NCBI GenBank assembly: GCA_905221605.1
Contig: CAJNDS010000828.1
Coordinates: 1-62,781, forward strand
Origin: Symbiodinium natans
Taxonomy: Eukaryota; Sar; Dinophyceae; Suessiales; Symbiodiniaceae
Direction of reading: 5' to 3'
Length of the DNA: 62,781 nucleotides
Below, piece by piece: positions 44,151 through 55,539 of the stretch (positions within the stretch are counted from its first letter, which is position 1; each line of letters begins with the position of its first letter). The translations under genes and the position numbers were made by a program. The notes under the pieces are model-generated. The model did not search any database. It saw only the letters and a program-made list of their open reading frames with translations, and was not told the DNA's origin.

Positions 44151-47100
44151 AATTCTTTCCGGGAGAGCACGAATCCCCCACTTTTGTAAATTGAGGGAGG
44201 CAGGGTCTCAGGTCCTGATGTGCCAATATCCGTCTCCATTTCTGGGTTCGTCTCGCTGGTTGGCCTTGATGGCCTTGAGGTTCAGGATAGCTGGCACGAC
44301 TCTCGACGCATGAAAATCCTGCTTTCTCGCCTGTGTATCCTGACGTTGGTCAACCATGTGAGACTCCGGAGTTGCGGAGTCTCGTAGCCATGACAGCTCC
44401 CAGGGACGTCAGGCATTGGCAGCTCCATTTTCCATCCCCCGTAGTCCTAGCACGCTGGGGATGAGCACGGTTGATTCTTGTGGCCCTTGGCTCATTAAAG
44501 CAAAAGAAAGGCAACTGACAGCTCGGGGTTCCGGAGAGCCACATGCCACAAGGGCCTCCCTCAAGGCTCCGAGAAGTCATCAGGAGCCTTAGTCTTCGGA
44601 TCGGGGACCCTTCCGTGACTTAGCCTGCAGATCACAATGCCAGAGTGACGTTTTGAACTTTTGATACTTCGGAAGTCCCAGACCGCCCTGACCGCGCCGC
44701 CTTTGAAGCCTTTAAAGCCTTTGGTTTCGCAACTCGTGCGCTTCGGCTTCGACTGTCCGGCTTGACGCTAGTGTCCCACCCTTTCTGAACTCTAAGGACA
44801 TTAAGGCCATCCCCATCCAGCATTGCCGGTTCAGCTTCCAAAGATTCCAGAGATCTAAGTCCATCTGGTGCATCGGGCATGAACAGAGCAGGAAGCCTTC
44901 TGCTTACCCAGCTTGAACAGTGCCGAGGAGGGAGGTGGCGGCTTAGTCTGCTCGCCTGTTTCGGAACACTGTCCAAGACTTGTTCTCGGTCACGTGTGCG
45001 GAGGCGTTGAGCAGGAGGCAGGGCCATATGTCATGCGATGCCAGTCTCTGTCAACGAAGTGTTGAGCTGTCTCGTCGTATCCAGGCCAGAGCTCCGCGTA
45101 ACAGTTTTCGATCCATATACACACCTTTGCCTTGATTGTGATACACACCTTTGCCTTTGATTGTGAAACGAAAGAAATCTGTTTCCAAGCGCTGAGTCAT
45201 GGATTGAGAAATCAGCGCTTCATGAGAGTGGCCCCAGGATCCCTCACATTGTCGTCCAAGAGTGAGCCTCGGGGTATTTTTAGCTTGGAGCCAAGGGTCC
45301 AGGAAACATCAGGAAGCCCTTCCACAAAACACCGCAGGACGTCATGTAGGGCCTCCCAGCGATCTGCAGTCCTACAACCGTGATTGCGGCTTTGCTTTGC
45401 GCCCGCCACGAAGACGCCAGCCTTTGGGACAGCGCCCAGCGCCTCTCGAAATTCGAAAGCCAAAAAGTTACTGGGAAAAGTCGTCAAACAGGTCCCAGGA
45501 TCGTGGTGCGCTGGCTCCGCTGTTGAGGCCTCGAGCTCCGCCATTGATTGAACATGCCAGCATAAATGCTTAAATTCTGGCATGCTATGAGCACTCTAAC
45601 TCTGTAGGTGTTGGCTGGATGTGTTTGGCGCCCGTTCATCGAAACCTCTACTCCAGGCCATACACATGGTGACTCTCAGCCCATCAGATCGGGTATGCCA
45701 ACTGCCGCTCATCCTCAAAGCCTCCACTGATCATGGTCAACCAGGCAGAAGCTATTGCGGCCGTAGACTATGCAGACAGTGCAGACAAAGCGGACACGAG
45801 AAGCAAGAGAGTCGCCCACGAGTGTGGGTGAGCGCCTTGCAATCCGATCTGAGAAGCTTCAGGTTCCTGGAGGCCTTTGCAGTGGCTGCTGTGCGGGCGG
45901 TGCTTTGCAAAGCTCAAAAGGCCCATCGCCCCACAGGCAGAACGATCTGTACCAAGCTCGTGTATTGGAGTGCCACGCTTACGTCTGGAAACTCCGGACG
46001 CCCGTCGACCCCCATCCTTGCCTTTGGTCCCCCAAGGCAGTAGAGTGGAGCGCGATATTTACGGCGGGGATGTGGAAAGAAGGCTAGGCAAGCATTCGCT
46101 ACTGTTCTTGCTGGGCTCGCCGTCATGTTAAGAGACCCTTGCAGAGCACCTTCTGGGCTCGAGAGTGCGAAACAAAATCGCCGCCTCTGCATCCTTCGGG
46201 CTTTGTCGGTGGCCTGGCGAAGCAAGAATCCCACAGTCTGCATCGGCTCGCTGCATTCCTGTACACTACAAGAAGCCCGTCAAAAGTGTTTAAACCCTGT
46301 TCCTGTATCGTTGGCATCTCTTCTTGCAGCACTTCTCTGGCAAGCAACTGCCAAGAGGCGATGGCTCTCGTTTGTGCGCGGGAGTCAAGAGCCTATTTCA
46401 GTCGGCTTTGCTTGTCCAGGCTTCACGGTGGTCGGATCTGGACTCTAGGGAAAGTGCGCAAGAGTCAGCAGGCTTCGCGTGGCAACAGGTTTAAAAGCTT
46501 GTGCCAGCTGTCGCACTTGCAGCAGCTAAAGCAGCTAAAGACTTCAACAGTTTGTCTCCTACTTCCACCCAGCCAGGTCCAAATCTCGGGCCTCCTTTCA
46601 ACAACACTTGGGGGCTGGCCCGTTGGTCCCCCGCTAGAGCAATCCAAAGCACGCAGCTGAGCAGTTTTTCCACTTTTGCAGCACTTCCTTCGCGCCTGTC
46701 ATCATTCTGTTCCGGAGAGTAGCCGGGTAGCCTTGCACGCCGAGCCTTGGTCGTGGCGGCAATGCTTGCTCAGCATTCGCCTCTACCATGTGGCCTTGTT
46801 GAGCTGCAGCTGTAGCTCAGAAACCCCAAGCCTCCAAAACACCGGCATACGATGCACGTTAGTAGTGTGTCCCAGATTGTCCCAGGCGTTGAATTCCCAA
46901 CTAAGACCTCGAAGTCTGCAGCGTTGTAAAGTCTACGGATTCCAGTCAGAGCCAGAGCTTTGGGATTTTTTGGGCCTCTACGATGAGTCGCTTGCCATAG
47001 CGTGGGGGTACGAACTCCCTCCAGCTCAGCTCCAGCTCTGGTGTTCTCCTCTGCTCTTTGCAAGGTGCTGTGCGGCTGTGCCCCTCAGCTCTGCAGCCCA

Positions 47101-49371
47101 GCGGCCCGTTACAAGACCCTAGGAAAGGAGCGTCACCGGCTGCTTCTGTAGGGTGCCTGAGAGAGACAAAGCATGAGTAGTTGCGAAGAATCGCTGGGTC
47201 CATGGCTTCTGGAGAGAGAGGCTGTGAGCACTGCGCGAAGCGAGCTGAAGTCCTGCCCTTGTGAGTACATGTTTGGGGTTACGGTTTAGGGCTCAGGATT
47301 GAAGAGTTCAGTTTGCAGACTCCTGCAAGCAGCTGCTTCAAGGGATGCACGATGCGGATTAGTGGGACAGATGGCACTTTTGCAGGCGGGTTCTCTGGCG
47401 CTTCTCTTCACTGTCCCGCTTGCCCGGGGACGCCTCAGAATCATTCAAATTTTTTTCGAGGAACCGCCGTGCCATCTTTGTCATAGCGAGCTGGCCCATA
47501 TCTAGCTGAGGCATCGAGATTTGAGGGCAGTCAGTTTTGATCTCGCGCGCCGTTTCAGGACCGGAGGTGCTGCCGGCTGTAAAGGTCTGCTCACTGTCGG
47601 GCCTCGGACAGGGTCATGGAGGTCCTGGCAGGACTCATAGGATTGTAGCGTGGTAACCTGGTGTGTCTGAGAAGGTCATATGGGGCTTCACGTTGCCATA
47701 TGTTGCCCTTGAGGATGTTCCACACATTCACTCCTGCATTCGGCTCGGCATGGATCGCATGCCACACTGCCAGAGGCCGCTTTGAACCTCTTCCGCAGGA
47801 CCGAAGTTCGACCGATCGTTTGTTATGCGCGAATTTGGGCTGTGGTGCAGAAGTCTTTGTCGTAAGCGAGTGTGTCGACTCATGCCTTTGTATGGAGATT
47901 ATGGAGTCTAGAATCCTTGCTGTGCCAGCTTCGAGCCTCTCGAGCCTCCAGGGATGCTTCACTGGCAGCTTGATGTGAGCATTCGTGAGCATCTGTGAGC
48001 TGACGAATTGTGGATTCCAAGCTCTTAAGCCTCAAAGCCGACAAGGCCTGCAAAAGAAGGAAGTCTGACAGTCCAAGCCGGATTTTGCTGCACGTGAGAC
48101 GCCTTTGACAAGCGCGGGCTGGGATGGTTGCTTGTCAAGGGCCGGAAGAACCCCGTATGAAGGCCTTTCCGTTTTGCTGGGCCTTTGATACACCTTCCGA
48201 TGATTCATTCTCTCTCTCACCAGTTTACGGGTCCCCAGCAAGCAATGCCTGCTGAACGAAGCGCTTCAGCTCGTAATCTTCCACCTCGAATAAACTGAAT
48301 AAACCTCACACTCCATGGCTGGGTCGGGGGGCTGAGTTGAGAATACAGCGTGCGAGAGCATATGCGCGCGTCGAAAAGATTGAGACGGATGAGATTTGAT
48401 ATCTCAGCAAGATTTCAAGCTACAGAGACCCTACCCGGCCCTACCCTGCAGTTGCTCAAGCCTGCCAGACTCTATGCAGCGGGAGTTCAAAGTGTTGTCC
48501 GAATTCTTTGCAAGGTAAGCCCATGATGATCAGGAGAGTTGCAACCAGGCCCAGCTCCTCCAGGATTATCCTGCAGATTCTGTAGATGTCAGGGCTCAAT
48601 CTGAGACGCCTTGGGCATTCTGCTCAAAGAGCTCAGGTCCAGGCCTGGCAAACCTCCTCTCTTCTACGCGTCCCAACATTTCACCACCTTACCTGCCAGT
48701 GTTGAAGAGTGTGCCTTGCTCACGCCTTGCATGTGCTTGGCTTAAAGCGTTAACACCTGACACTGAGAAAGCCTAAATGGCACAAAGGGCACTGCATGGA
48801 AGACCCGGTGACTGCGCAGCCGCACTTGCAGAAGGACTGCGGCAGCTATCTTCAATCCTGGGGCTTGAGGCCTGGTATAAGGATTGGCTTGCGAAAGCTT
48901 GCGTTGATGGATTCCGCGGAGTCCGCGGCACCAGCATCTCAGCTGTCCTATGAAAGGGTCCGATGAACGCCGAGCTCCCAAGGCTCTGGAAGCCTCGCCG
49001 TCGGCGGCTTGGAACTGCACGAGCATTCTTACAAACCCCAGCCTATATCTCATCCCCACGCCTCACCCATGCAGGCCGGGGCAGATCTAATCAACTTCTT
49101 ACATACAAGCTGTCCTTCCCCCCCCCCCCCCGTCCCGGAACATGCAGCCAACTAAAATGCCTAATATGCATGTAGCCCTGTTCTGCCAAGGGCGCAAGTT
49201 TTCACGGTTTGCTCAGGTGGCGGATGCGGCCCTGTTTAGCATGTCTCGCACATCCTTGATCGACATGCAGAGGTGAATTGTGGAACGGCTTCGCCGCTTT
49301 ACAGAGTTGTGTTGAGCCGTTCCTGGTCGATGGCTAGTCGCAAGCCTCGAGACTTCGGCATCCAGGCGCCG

Positions 49372-49434
49372 GCCCTGGCCCCGGCCGCCCCGGCAGCCCC
49401 GGCCGCCCCGGCTGCCCTGGCCGCCCTGGCCCCG
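49372..49434 (+). repeat. 9-bp minisatellite CCGGC(C/A/T)GCC, seven units
   Basis: Seven GC-rich 9-bp units, several CCGGCCGCC or CCGGCAGCC, with CTGGCCGCC at the end. Translated in one frame they give Ala/Pro repeats. Confidence 0.9.
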
Positions 49435-49989
49435 AAGTCATCCAATCCTAAAGGTCCTGACCTACTCGTTCCATGGGCCGAACTCAACTGGATTGTTCCA
49501 CTTGCTGCGGCAGGCTTCTCGGGCAGGGATGTGCTACGGTCTTTTGGGGCTTTAAGGGTTGGGAAGAGCATTGGGCTGAGGGCTCAGCCGAACCTCATCA
49601 GAATCCAAAGCCCTTTCTTGTGGGAGTTGTGAGATGCGTGCTTGAAAGTGCCGTACCGGCCTCGGATTCCTCATGCATCACAACATGCTGTAACGTGCTT
49701 GTTGGGTTCAAGAGGGAGGACCAAAGGTGCTACTCTCGCTGAGCACTCCATGTTAACTACTCACTACTCCGTTCCGTGCAAATCAAAAAGTCCGCCTCAA
49801 GCATCAACGAAAAGAAACAAGTGAGCAAGTTGAGACCACGGCGTGGGGCCGCAAGCTACTAAATCACACCCTCGTCATCCTGGGCGGTGGTCTTTTTGCT
49901 AAGTGATGGCGCAGCAAGGTTGCGTTGCACTCCAAACGCCCTGCATGTTTGTTGAATTTGGATCTGTGGCCATTTCACGAACTGCACCC

Positions 49990-51005
49990 CCAGCTGGTTC
50001 GGGAGCCCCGACATAAAGACTTTTCAGTGAATTTCTCCAAGGCTGATAGGTAAGCCTTAGACTGGAGAGGGCATAGAAGGCTCCCTGCTACCCAACCGTT
50101 GTGCCCTGTCCGTACAAGTCTTTGAGAGGTTTCGGGGTTAGGACGGTTAGGAGTGCCCTTCCACTTAAGGCCAGTTTCCCTATAGTCACCGGTTGCCGTC
50201 ACAGGCATGTGCCGGTGAACGGAATGCAGCAAAAAAGGAACTCGCCCCAGCTTCGCTGCAAGATCTTGCCAAAGATGGGGTGACAGAGGGCTTTAGAATC
50301 CGAAGTTTCGTGCCAACGCGTGGGCTCTGCTCAGCACGGTTCTGCGCACGCGGCGCATGCACACATGGTGTCCATGCACCGGACAGTCCGGCCGCAGGAT
50401 TGCTTGTTCAGTTGTGGCTGCCATGGAGATGTCGGAGACATGGGAGTCTCCAGCGACCCCTTCGAAAGACTGCGGCAATCAACCCATACCGGCCCCGCAC
50501 CACGCCCTACACACTGCGCCGCCGCGTCCCAGCACATGTGGCCCCTCGTGTGGGATGCCATGGGCGGGGCGGGCGCTTTAGTGCTTCAGGGGGATTAGCG
50601 AGTTATCGTTCTGTTCGTGAAGGCTCTTGCAAGTCTCGGGCCTTTCCGTTGCAACCGCTTATCAGGAAACTGCTTCCGCGAATGTTCGCCAACTTGCAGA
50701 AGCGGCTCGTGCGGTGCTAGCTGCCAAGCCCCCATCGCCGATGAACCGACCCTCATACCACAAGCCCAAACAACCCAAACGACCTTCAGCACTGCAACTA
50801 CATGCAAGGCGCCACACCAACCACACCAAAACTAGGGCGCTTTCCACCACGTTGAATGGAGCTTTTCTTGATCGCTTTCCCAGCTGAGAGCCCGCAGGCG
50901 TACGCCTCACTCGGGCCTTTGTTGGGAGCCCAGACGGTTCGACCCGGGCCTGTCGAGCATTTACCCTCAGGCCTAGCATGGCCTAGCATGACCTAGTGCC
51001 AAGCG
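49990..51005 (+). repeat. ~1.35-kb direct repeat R1 (5' truncated, diverged)
   Basis: Shares with R2 and R3 the CTGGAGAGGGCATAG...TGCCCTGTCCGTACAAGTC segment. It then shares ~550 nearly identical bases (offset 2181 to R2) that contain AACTCGCCCCAGCTTCGCTGC and GCCACATGTGCTGG on the other strand. R1 lacks the 5' part present in R2 and R3 but has the 3' block AGACGGTTCGACCCGGGCC.. CCCTCAGGCCTAGCATGG (50,933-50,990), shared only with R2. Confidence 0.88.
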
Positions 51006-51523
51006 AGTGTCAGCTGGTCACGATGGGGGTGGAGGTGGAGGGTTTTAGAGACGGGCCTCGTTTTGTGTCAAAGACAAGAAGATGAACCGTTGCGACACGT
51101 GGCATGACTTAGTGCGAAGAGAAAGTGGCGCCTTGCGGGGTTGCTCGATCAAGTTGCCAGCCAACTGCCCCCTTCCCCTTGCAGTCGTCTCTATGCAATG
51201 TCGCATCCAGGCACAGGTCGGAGATGGCATGATGCTGCTGTAAGTCCCTGCATCGCGCCCTTGCTCTGACAAGCTTGCGAAACTGCCAGCGAGACATGCT
51301 TGGGACAGGCTTTTGATGCCACTGCATTGCACGGGTTGGCACAGTTCTGGCTCTGCGCTCCTACGGCCCGAAAGCGAAACAGCTCGGGCCCCTGGAGCCT
51401 GCGAGAACAGACCACTTCATATCCGAGCTGACCAACACCCCCCTCGTCGAGAGGTGAGTGTTGCAACCAGCTAGCGACGCCATCAGTCACCGAGATCTTT
51501 GCGACAGGCGACAGTGCGCAACG

Positions 51524-51800
51524 TCACTCTGCAGGAATGCTCGTCCGGATGCCTTTTGGAACCTCAGTTTGCGTGCAGGAATCACGACGCCTCTGGGGCT
51601 GGTATCCCATCAGCTGGCGATGTATGTCTATCCACACGTCAAAGGCAAGGATCACGTGGCGACGGAACTGTTCACGTGTGGTCAAAGAATACTCGCTGAG
51701 AGCTCTACCCAGAGCTTCGCGCATGCGATCACTTGCAGCATCGCAGTCGAGGAGAAGCTTGTCATGCTCCGTCTTGTGAGATCCGAGAGTGCAGAGAGTG
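51524..51800 (-). CDS. candidate minus-strand exon, unknown helical protein
   Basis: The minus frame ending at 51,524 reads LGSHKTEHDKLLLDCDAASD, then RMREALGRALSEYSLTTREQ and HVILAFDVWIDIHRQLMGYQ before CTQTEVPKGIRTSIPAE and a stop. The composition and heptad-like spacing look genuinely coding. The frame continues open into repeat R2 up to 52,048, where R2 and R3 sequence makes coding less likely. It lies in the only non-repeated segment between R1 and R2. Family unknown. Confidence 0.4.
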
Positions 51801-51807
51801 GCGAGAG

Positions 51808-53163
51808 TGCGTGAAGGCTCGAAGCACACATCGTGTAACCACTGCGCTCTAATTACGTTTGTTGAAGTTTGTTCGCAGCACGACACGGCCGTGTCGGACC
51901 ACGTGCAACCTTGTGACAGGAGCTGGAGCAGACAGGCTCGGTTTGGGAGGCAAGAGCCATACCGCGCTATCAGCGCTTTGAAACCTGTCGTTCTCTGGGA
52001 GGGTAGAGTCGATCGAGGCAGGACTGACTTCTTAGCATTTCTCGGCACATCTCACGACAAACTCGGCCACACTTGTCGTAGTCTGTGCCCCAATGTATTC
52101 CAGCACCCAGCAAGTAACAGAATACACCGCGCCTTGAAAGGACTGCCCCTGAGTTGTAGGCAGAGCCCGCGCAGAGGGCGTTTCAAAATCTCTCACCACT
52201 CTCTTCTGCAGCTCCTGGCTTCTTGGAGCCCTGGCATAAAGTCCAAGGCTGATGGGCAAGCCTTAGCCTGGAGAGGGCATAGTGCCCTGTCCGTACAAGT
52301 CTTTGAGAGGTTTCGGGGTTAGGACGGTTAGGAGCGCGCTTCCGCTTCAGGCCAGTTTCCCTATAGTTTCCGGTTGCCGTCACAGGCATGTGCCGGTGAA
52401 CGGAATTCAGCAAAAAAGGAACTCGCCCCAGCTTCGCTGCAAGATCTTGCCAAAGATGGGGTGACAGAGGGCTTTAGAATCCGAAGTTTCGTGCCAACGC
52501 GTGGGCTCTGCTCAGCACGGTTCTGCGCACGCGGCGCATGCACACATGGTGTCCATGCACCGGACAGTCCGGCCGCAGGATTGCTTGTTCAGTTGTGGCT
52601 GCCATGGAGATGTCGGAGACATGGGAGTCTCCAGCGACCCCTTCGAAAGACTGCGGCAATCAACCCATACCGGCCCCGCACCACGCCCTACCCACTGCGC
52701 CGCCGCGTCCCAGCACATGTGGCCCCTCTTGTGGCATGCCATGGGCGGGGCGGGCGCTTTAGTGCTTCAGGGGGATTAGCGAGTTATCGTTCTGTTCGTG
52801 AAGGCTCTTGCAAGTCTCGGGCCTTTCCGTTGCAACCGCTTTTCAGGAAACTGGCAGGAAATGCCAGGACGCCTCCGCGAATGTTCGCCAGGTTGCAGAA
52901 GCGGCTGGCGCGGTGCAAGCTTTGTGGTTGTTTTCTAAGCAAAAAGGGTTTAGAGCCGCCTAAAAGTTCCCGGCTCTGCAGACTTCCTTGGCAGTCCGGT
53001 AGCCCCCCACGTGCTTTTCTTGGACACGTTCCCAGCTGACAGCCCGCAGGCGTATGCAGGAGTTACTACAGCCCCTACTCCAGCCCCTCTTGGGAACCCA
53101 GACGGTTCGACCCGGGCCGAGCATTTGCCCTCAGGCCTAGCATGGCAGAGCATGACCTAGTGG
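51808..53163 (+). repeat. ~1.35-kb direct repeat R2 (most complete)
   Basis: Begins near GTGAAGGCTCGAAGCACACATCG (51,811), which recurs in R3 at ~53,175, and ends with the CCTCAGGCCTAGCATGG block at ~53,150. R2 and R3 abut. Open frames in all three copies (for example 50,193, 52,374 and 53,703) start ACAGGCATGTGCCGGTGAAC and read AAKKELAPASLQDLAKDGVT, but the frames below are Arg/Pro-rich and may not be coding. Confidence 0.88.
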
Positions 53164-53169
53164 CGGCGT

Positions 53170-54270
53170 GAGTGCGCGAAGGCTCGAAACACACATCGTT
53201 TGACCGCTGCGCTCTAACTATGTTGGTTGAAGTTTGTTCGCAGCACGACATAGCCGCATCGGACCACGTGCAAGATTGTGTGACAAGAGCTGGAGCGGAC
53301 AGGCTCGATTTGGGAGGCAAGAGCCGTACCAGCGCTATCAGCGCTTTGAACCTGTCGTTCCGCGGTAGAGTCGATCGAGGGCAGGACTGACTTCTAGCAT
53401 TTCTCGGCACATCTCACAACAAACTCGGCCACACTTGTCGTAGTCTGTGCCGCACTGTGCCCCAGTGTATTCCACAGGTAGCAGAACAAGCCGCTCTCTC
53501 TTCTGCATTCTGCAGCTCTTGGCTTCTTGGAGTTTTGGCATAAAGTCCAAGGCTGCTAGGCAAGCCTTGGCCTGGAGAGGGCATAGAAGGCTCCCTGCTA
53601 CCCAACCGTTGTGCCCTGTCCGTACAAGTCTTTGAGAGGTTTCGGGGTTAGGACGGTTAGGAGTGCCCTTCCACTTAAGGCCAGTTTCCCTATAGTCACC
53701 GGTTGCCGTCACAGGCATGTGCCGGTGAACGGAATTCAGCAAAAAAGGAACTCGCCCCAGCTTCGCTGCAAGATCTTGCCAAAGATGGGGTGACAGAGGG
53801 CTTTAGAATCCGAAGTTTCGTGCCAACGCGTGGGCTCTGCCCAGCACGGTTCTGCGCACGCGGCGCATGCACACATGGTGTCCATGCACCGGACAGTCCG
53901 GCCGCAGGATTGCTTGTTCAGTTGTGGCTGCCATGGAGATGTCGGAGACATGGGAGTCTCCAGCGACCCCTTCGAAAGACTGCGGCAATCAACCCATACC
54001 GGCCCCGCACCACGCCCTACCCACTGCGCCGCCGCGTCCCAGCACATGTGGCCCCTCTTGTGGCATGCCATGGGCGGGGCGGGCGCTTTAGTGCTTCAGG
54101 GGGATTAGCGAGTTATCGTTCTGTTCGTGAAGGCTCTTGCAAGTCTCGGGCCTTTCCGTTGCAACCGCTTTTCAGGAAACTGGCAGGAAATGCCAGGACG
54201 CCTCCGCGAATGTTCGCCAGGTTACAGAAGCGGCTGGCGCGGTGCAAGCTTTGTGGTTGTTTTCTAAGCT
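53170..54270 (+). repeat. ~1.35-kb direct repeat R3 (3' truncated)
   Basis: Matches R2 with an offset of 1365 at its start and 1329 in the main part. It ends at GGTTGTTTTCTAAGC (54,270), after which R2 and R3 differ and R3 passes into the exon candidates at 54,320. Confidence 0.88.
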
Positions 54271-54319
54271 TCTAAGGAAAGGTGAGCTTAGAGCCTCCTA
54301 TGCCTAATCGTATCTCTAG

Positions 54320-54387
54320 GAGCGCCGAGAGAGGATTGTGATGTTGGAGGCTTTGCGAGAATGGACCCCAGCAGGAGAGCCAGTCAG
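54320..54387 (+). CDS. candidate exon with AG/GT borders
   Basis: Between TATCTCTAG and GTGGCC lies a 68-nt open stretch reading ERRERIVMLEALREWTPAG and EPV. AG precedes and GT follows it exactly. A charged helix is likely. It lies 50 bases after repeat R3. The phase does not match the next candidate (54,531) directly, so an exon between may be missed. Confidence 0.45.
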
Positions 54388-54530
54388 GTGGCCTACGTGT
54401 CCTCTGAATTCTGTTTTCGTTCAGCTAGAAGAGCAACATCTACAGCATCCTGTGCTCCGCAAACGCCGCGTTTATCTTGCTGCCTCGTTCCTGGCTTCCG
54501 CGGGTACTCAAACCGTTCAATTGGCATCAG

Positions 54531-54641
54531 CACGTTGGATCAGATCGGCGTGTGCTTGCGGATCGGGTCAGGCGCAAGCTGGAGAGTGCGCGGCCGGCGC
54601 TGTCGCCGGCGTGTGCGACGGTGCGACTGCATGTGAGAAAG
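54531..54641 (+). CDS. candidate exon, 37 codons, AG/GT borders
   Basis: Between TTGGCATCAG and GTACCATAT is an exactly 111-nt open stretch reading HVGSDRRVLADRVRRKLESA and then CATVRLHVRK, a strongly basic helix-rich peptide. The borders and length in whole codons support an exon. Confidence 0.45.
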
Positions 54642-55137
54642 GTACCATATAGGAATAGAAGTTCTTCCAAGGAGTTGCCTTGCGACTCCCTTCAGAGTCC
54701 TCATCTCATCTTCGATTCAAAGCTGGACATTCTCAAAGCTCTGGAATGCGGAACAGGATATTCACGTTAAGGATGTCCTGCTTGTCATCAGACCGTCGAA
54801 GAATAGAAAGGGCGTTTCCGAAGTGTCATTAAGCAAGAACCTCAACAGGACCTTGCGGCATTCGGAGAATCTTGCTGAAACCGATAGGCTTGGATTCTAC
54901 TCAGGACAGGTAGACGAGTGTGGGGTTCGCGCGCCACTAGGCTGCCCCGGACTCAACCAGCGATCGCCTGCCAAAGTGCATGGAAAGAGTTGCGAATGTG
55001 TATCGTGTGCGTCATCGCCGGCTTGGAGCCCTTGTGAGCTACTTGCTCGACGCAGCTCCTCACCTCTCTTAGCCTCCTTGCAGACAAGTTTGCGCATGGC
55101 GGCGCGGGTCTGCCAGGCTCAAAACCAGCCTCCGTAG
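54637..55137 (+). CDS. long open frame / candidate exon(s), unknown protein
   Basis: One frame stays open from 54,637 to a stop at 55,135 (~166 codons). It reads VLPRSCLATPFRVL, then KLWNAEQDIHVKDVLLVIRP and KNLNRTLRHSENLAETDRLG, which look coding. A GT at 54,910 (after TTCTACTCAGGACAG) could end an exon before the Cys/Ser/Pro-rich remainder; from ~54,960 another frame (KCMERVANVYRVRHRRLGAL) looks better. The WNAEQD..VKDVLLVI part faintly recalls retroelement integrase tails but is not enough to assign. Confidence 0.4.
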   Translation, partial: ERYHIGIEVLPRSCLATPFRVLISSSIQSWTFSKLWNAEQDIHVKDVLLVIRPSKNRKGVSEVSLSKNLNRTLRHSENLAETDRLGFYSGQVDECGVRAPLGCPGLNQRSPAKVHGKSCECVSCASSPAWSPCELLARRSSSPLLASLQTSLRMAARVCQAQNQPP

Positions 55138-55279
55138 CACATGCAGTTCAACCATTGATATCAGACGATGCAGGGAATAGGCAGTAGCGGCTATTATTTA
55201 CAAGTCGCCCCTTTCTGCTTAGGTCATTAAGATTAGGACTGGCACATGCGCTTTGTGTGTGCACTGGGAGGCTGTTGAA

Positions 55280-55500
55280 GTTTGGGTTTCAAGGCAATTT
55301 CAAGGCCTTCCCGAGCTGATGCCCCAAACGCAGGACAGAAGATCAGCTCATTTCTTTGCTTACTTCCATATGCGCTATGCGCAGCTCTCTGCCATGCCAG
55401 CCACCGAGTCGCTTTGCAAGTTGGAGACGGCAGCCTCCTCAGAGAAAACGTTGTTGAGGAATGAGCTTTGCTTTGGGATGTTTCTAAGCTTTGTTCATTG
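55280..55500 (+). CDS. candidate exon, unknown protein
   Basis: The frame reads QFQGLPELMPQTQDRRSAHF, then FAYFHMRYAQLSAMPATE and CKLETAASSEKTLLRNEL, a coding-like mixture with helix propensity. It runs into a T-run (55,499-55,510), then the purine repeat begins. Borders are uncertain; TTTCAAG at 55,290 may be the acceptor. Confidence 0.38.
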
Positions 55501-55539
55501 TTTTTTTTGTAGAAGGGTCTCTCGTTCATGTTTAGCTAC

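Larger units (their letters stand above)
29000..49985. other. long region without a supportable gene
   Basis: No open frame here matches a family I know. The longest (plus 33,196-33,975, plus 32,834-33,454) overlap in different frames and cannot both be coding. Coding-like patches at 30,114, 33,432, 36,250, 36,726, 38,455 and 43,954 could be exons of one or more intron-rich genes, most on the plus strand. Several contain or adjoin minisatellites. It may be mostly intron. Confidence 0.5.
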
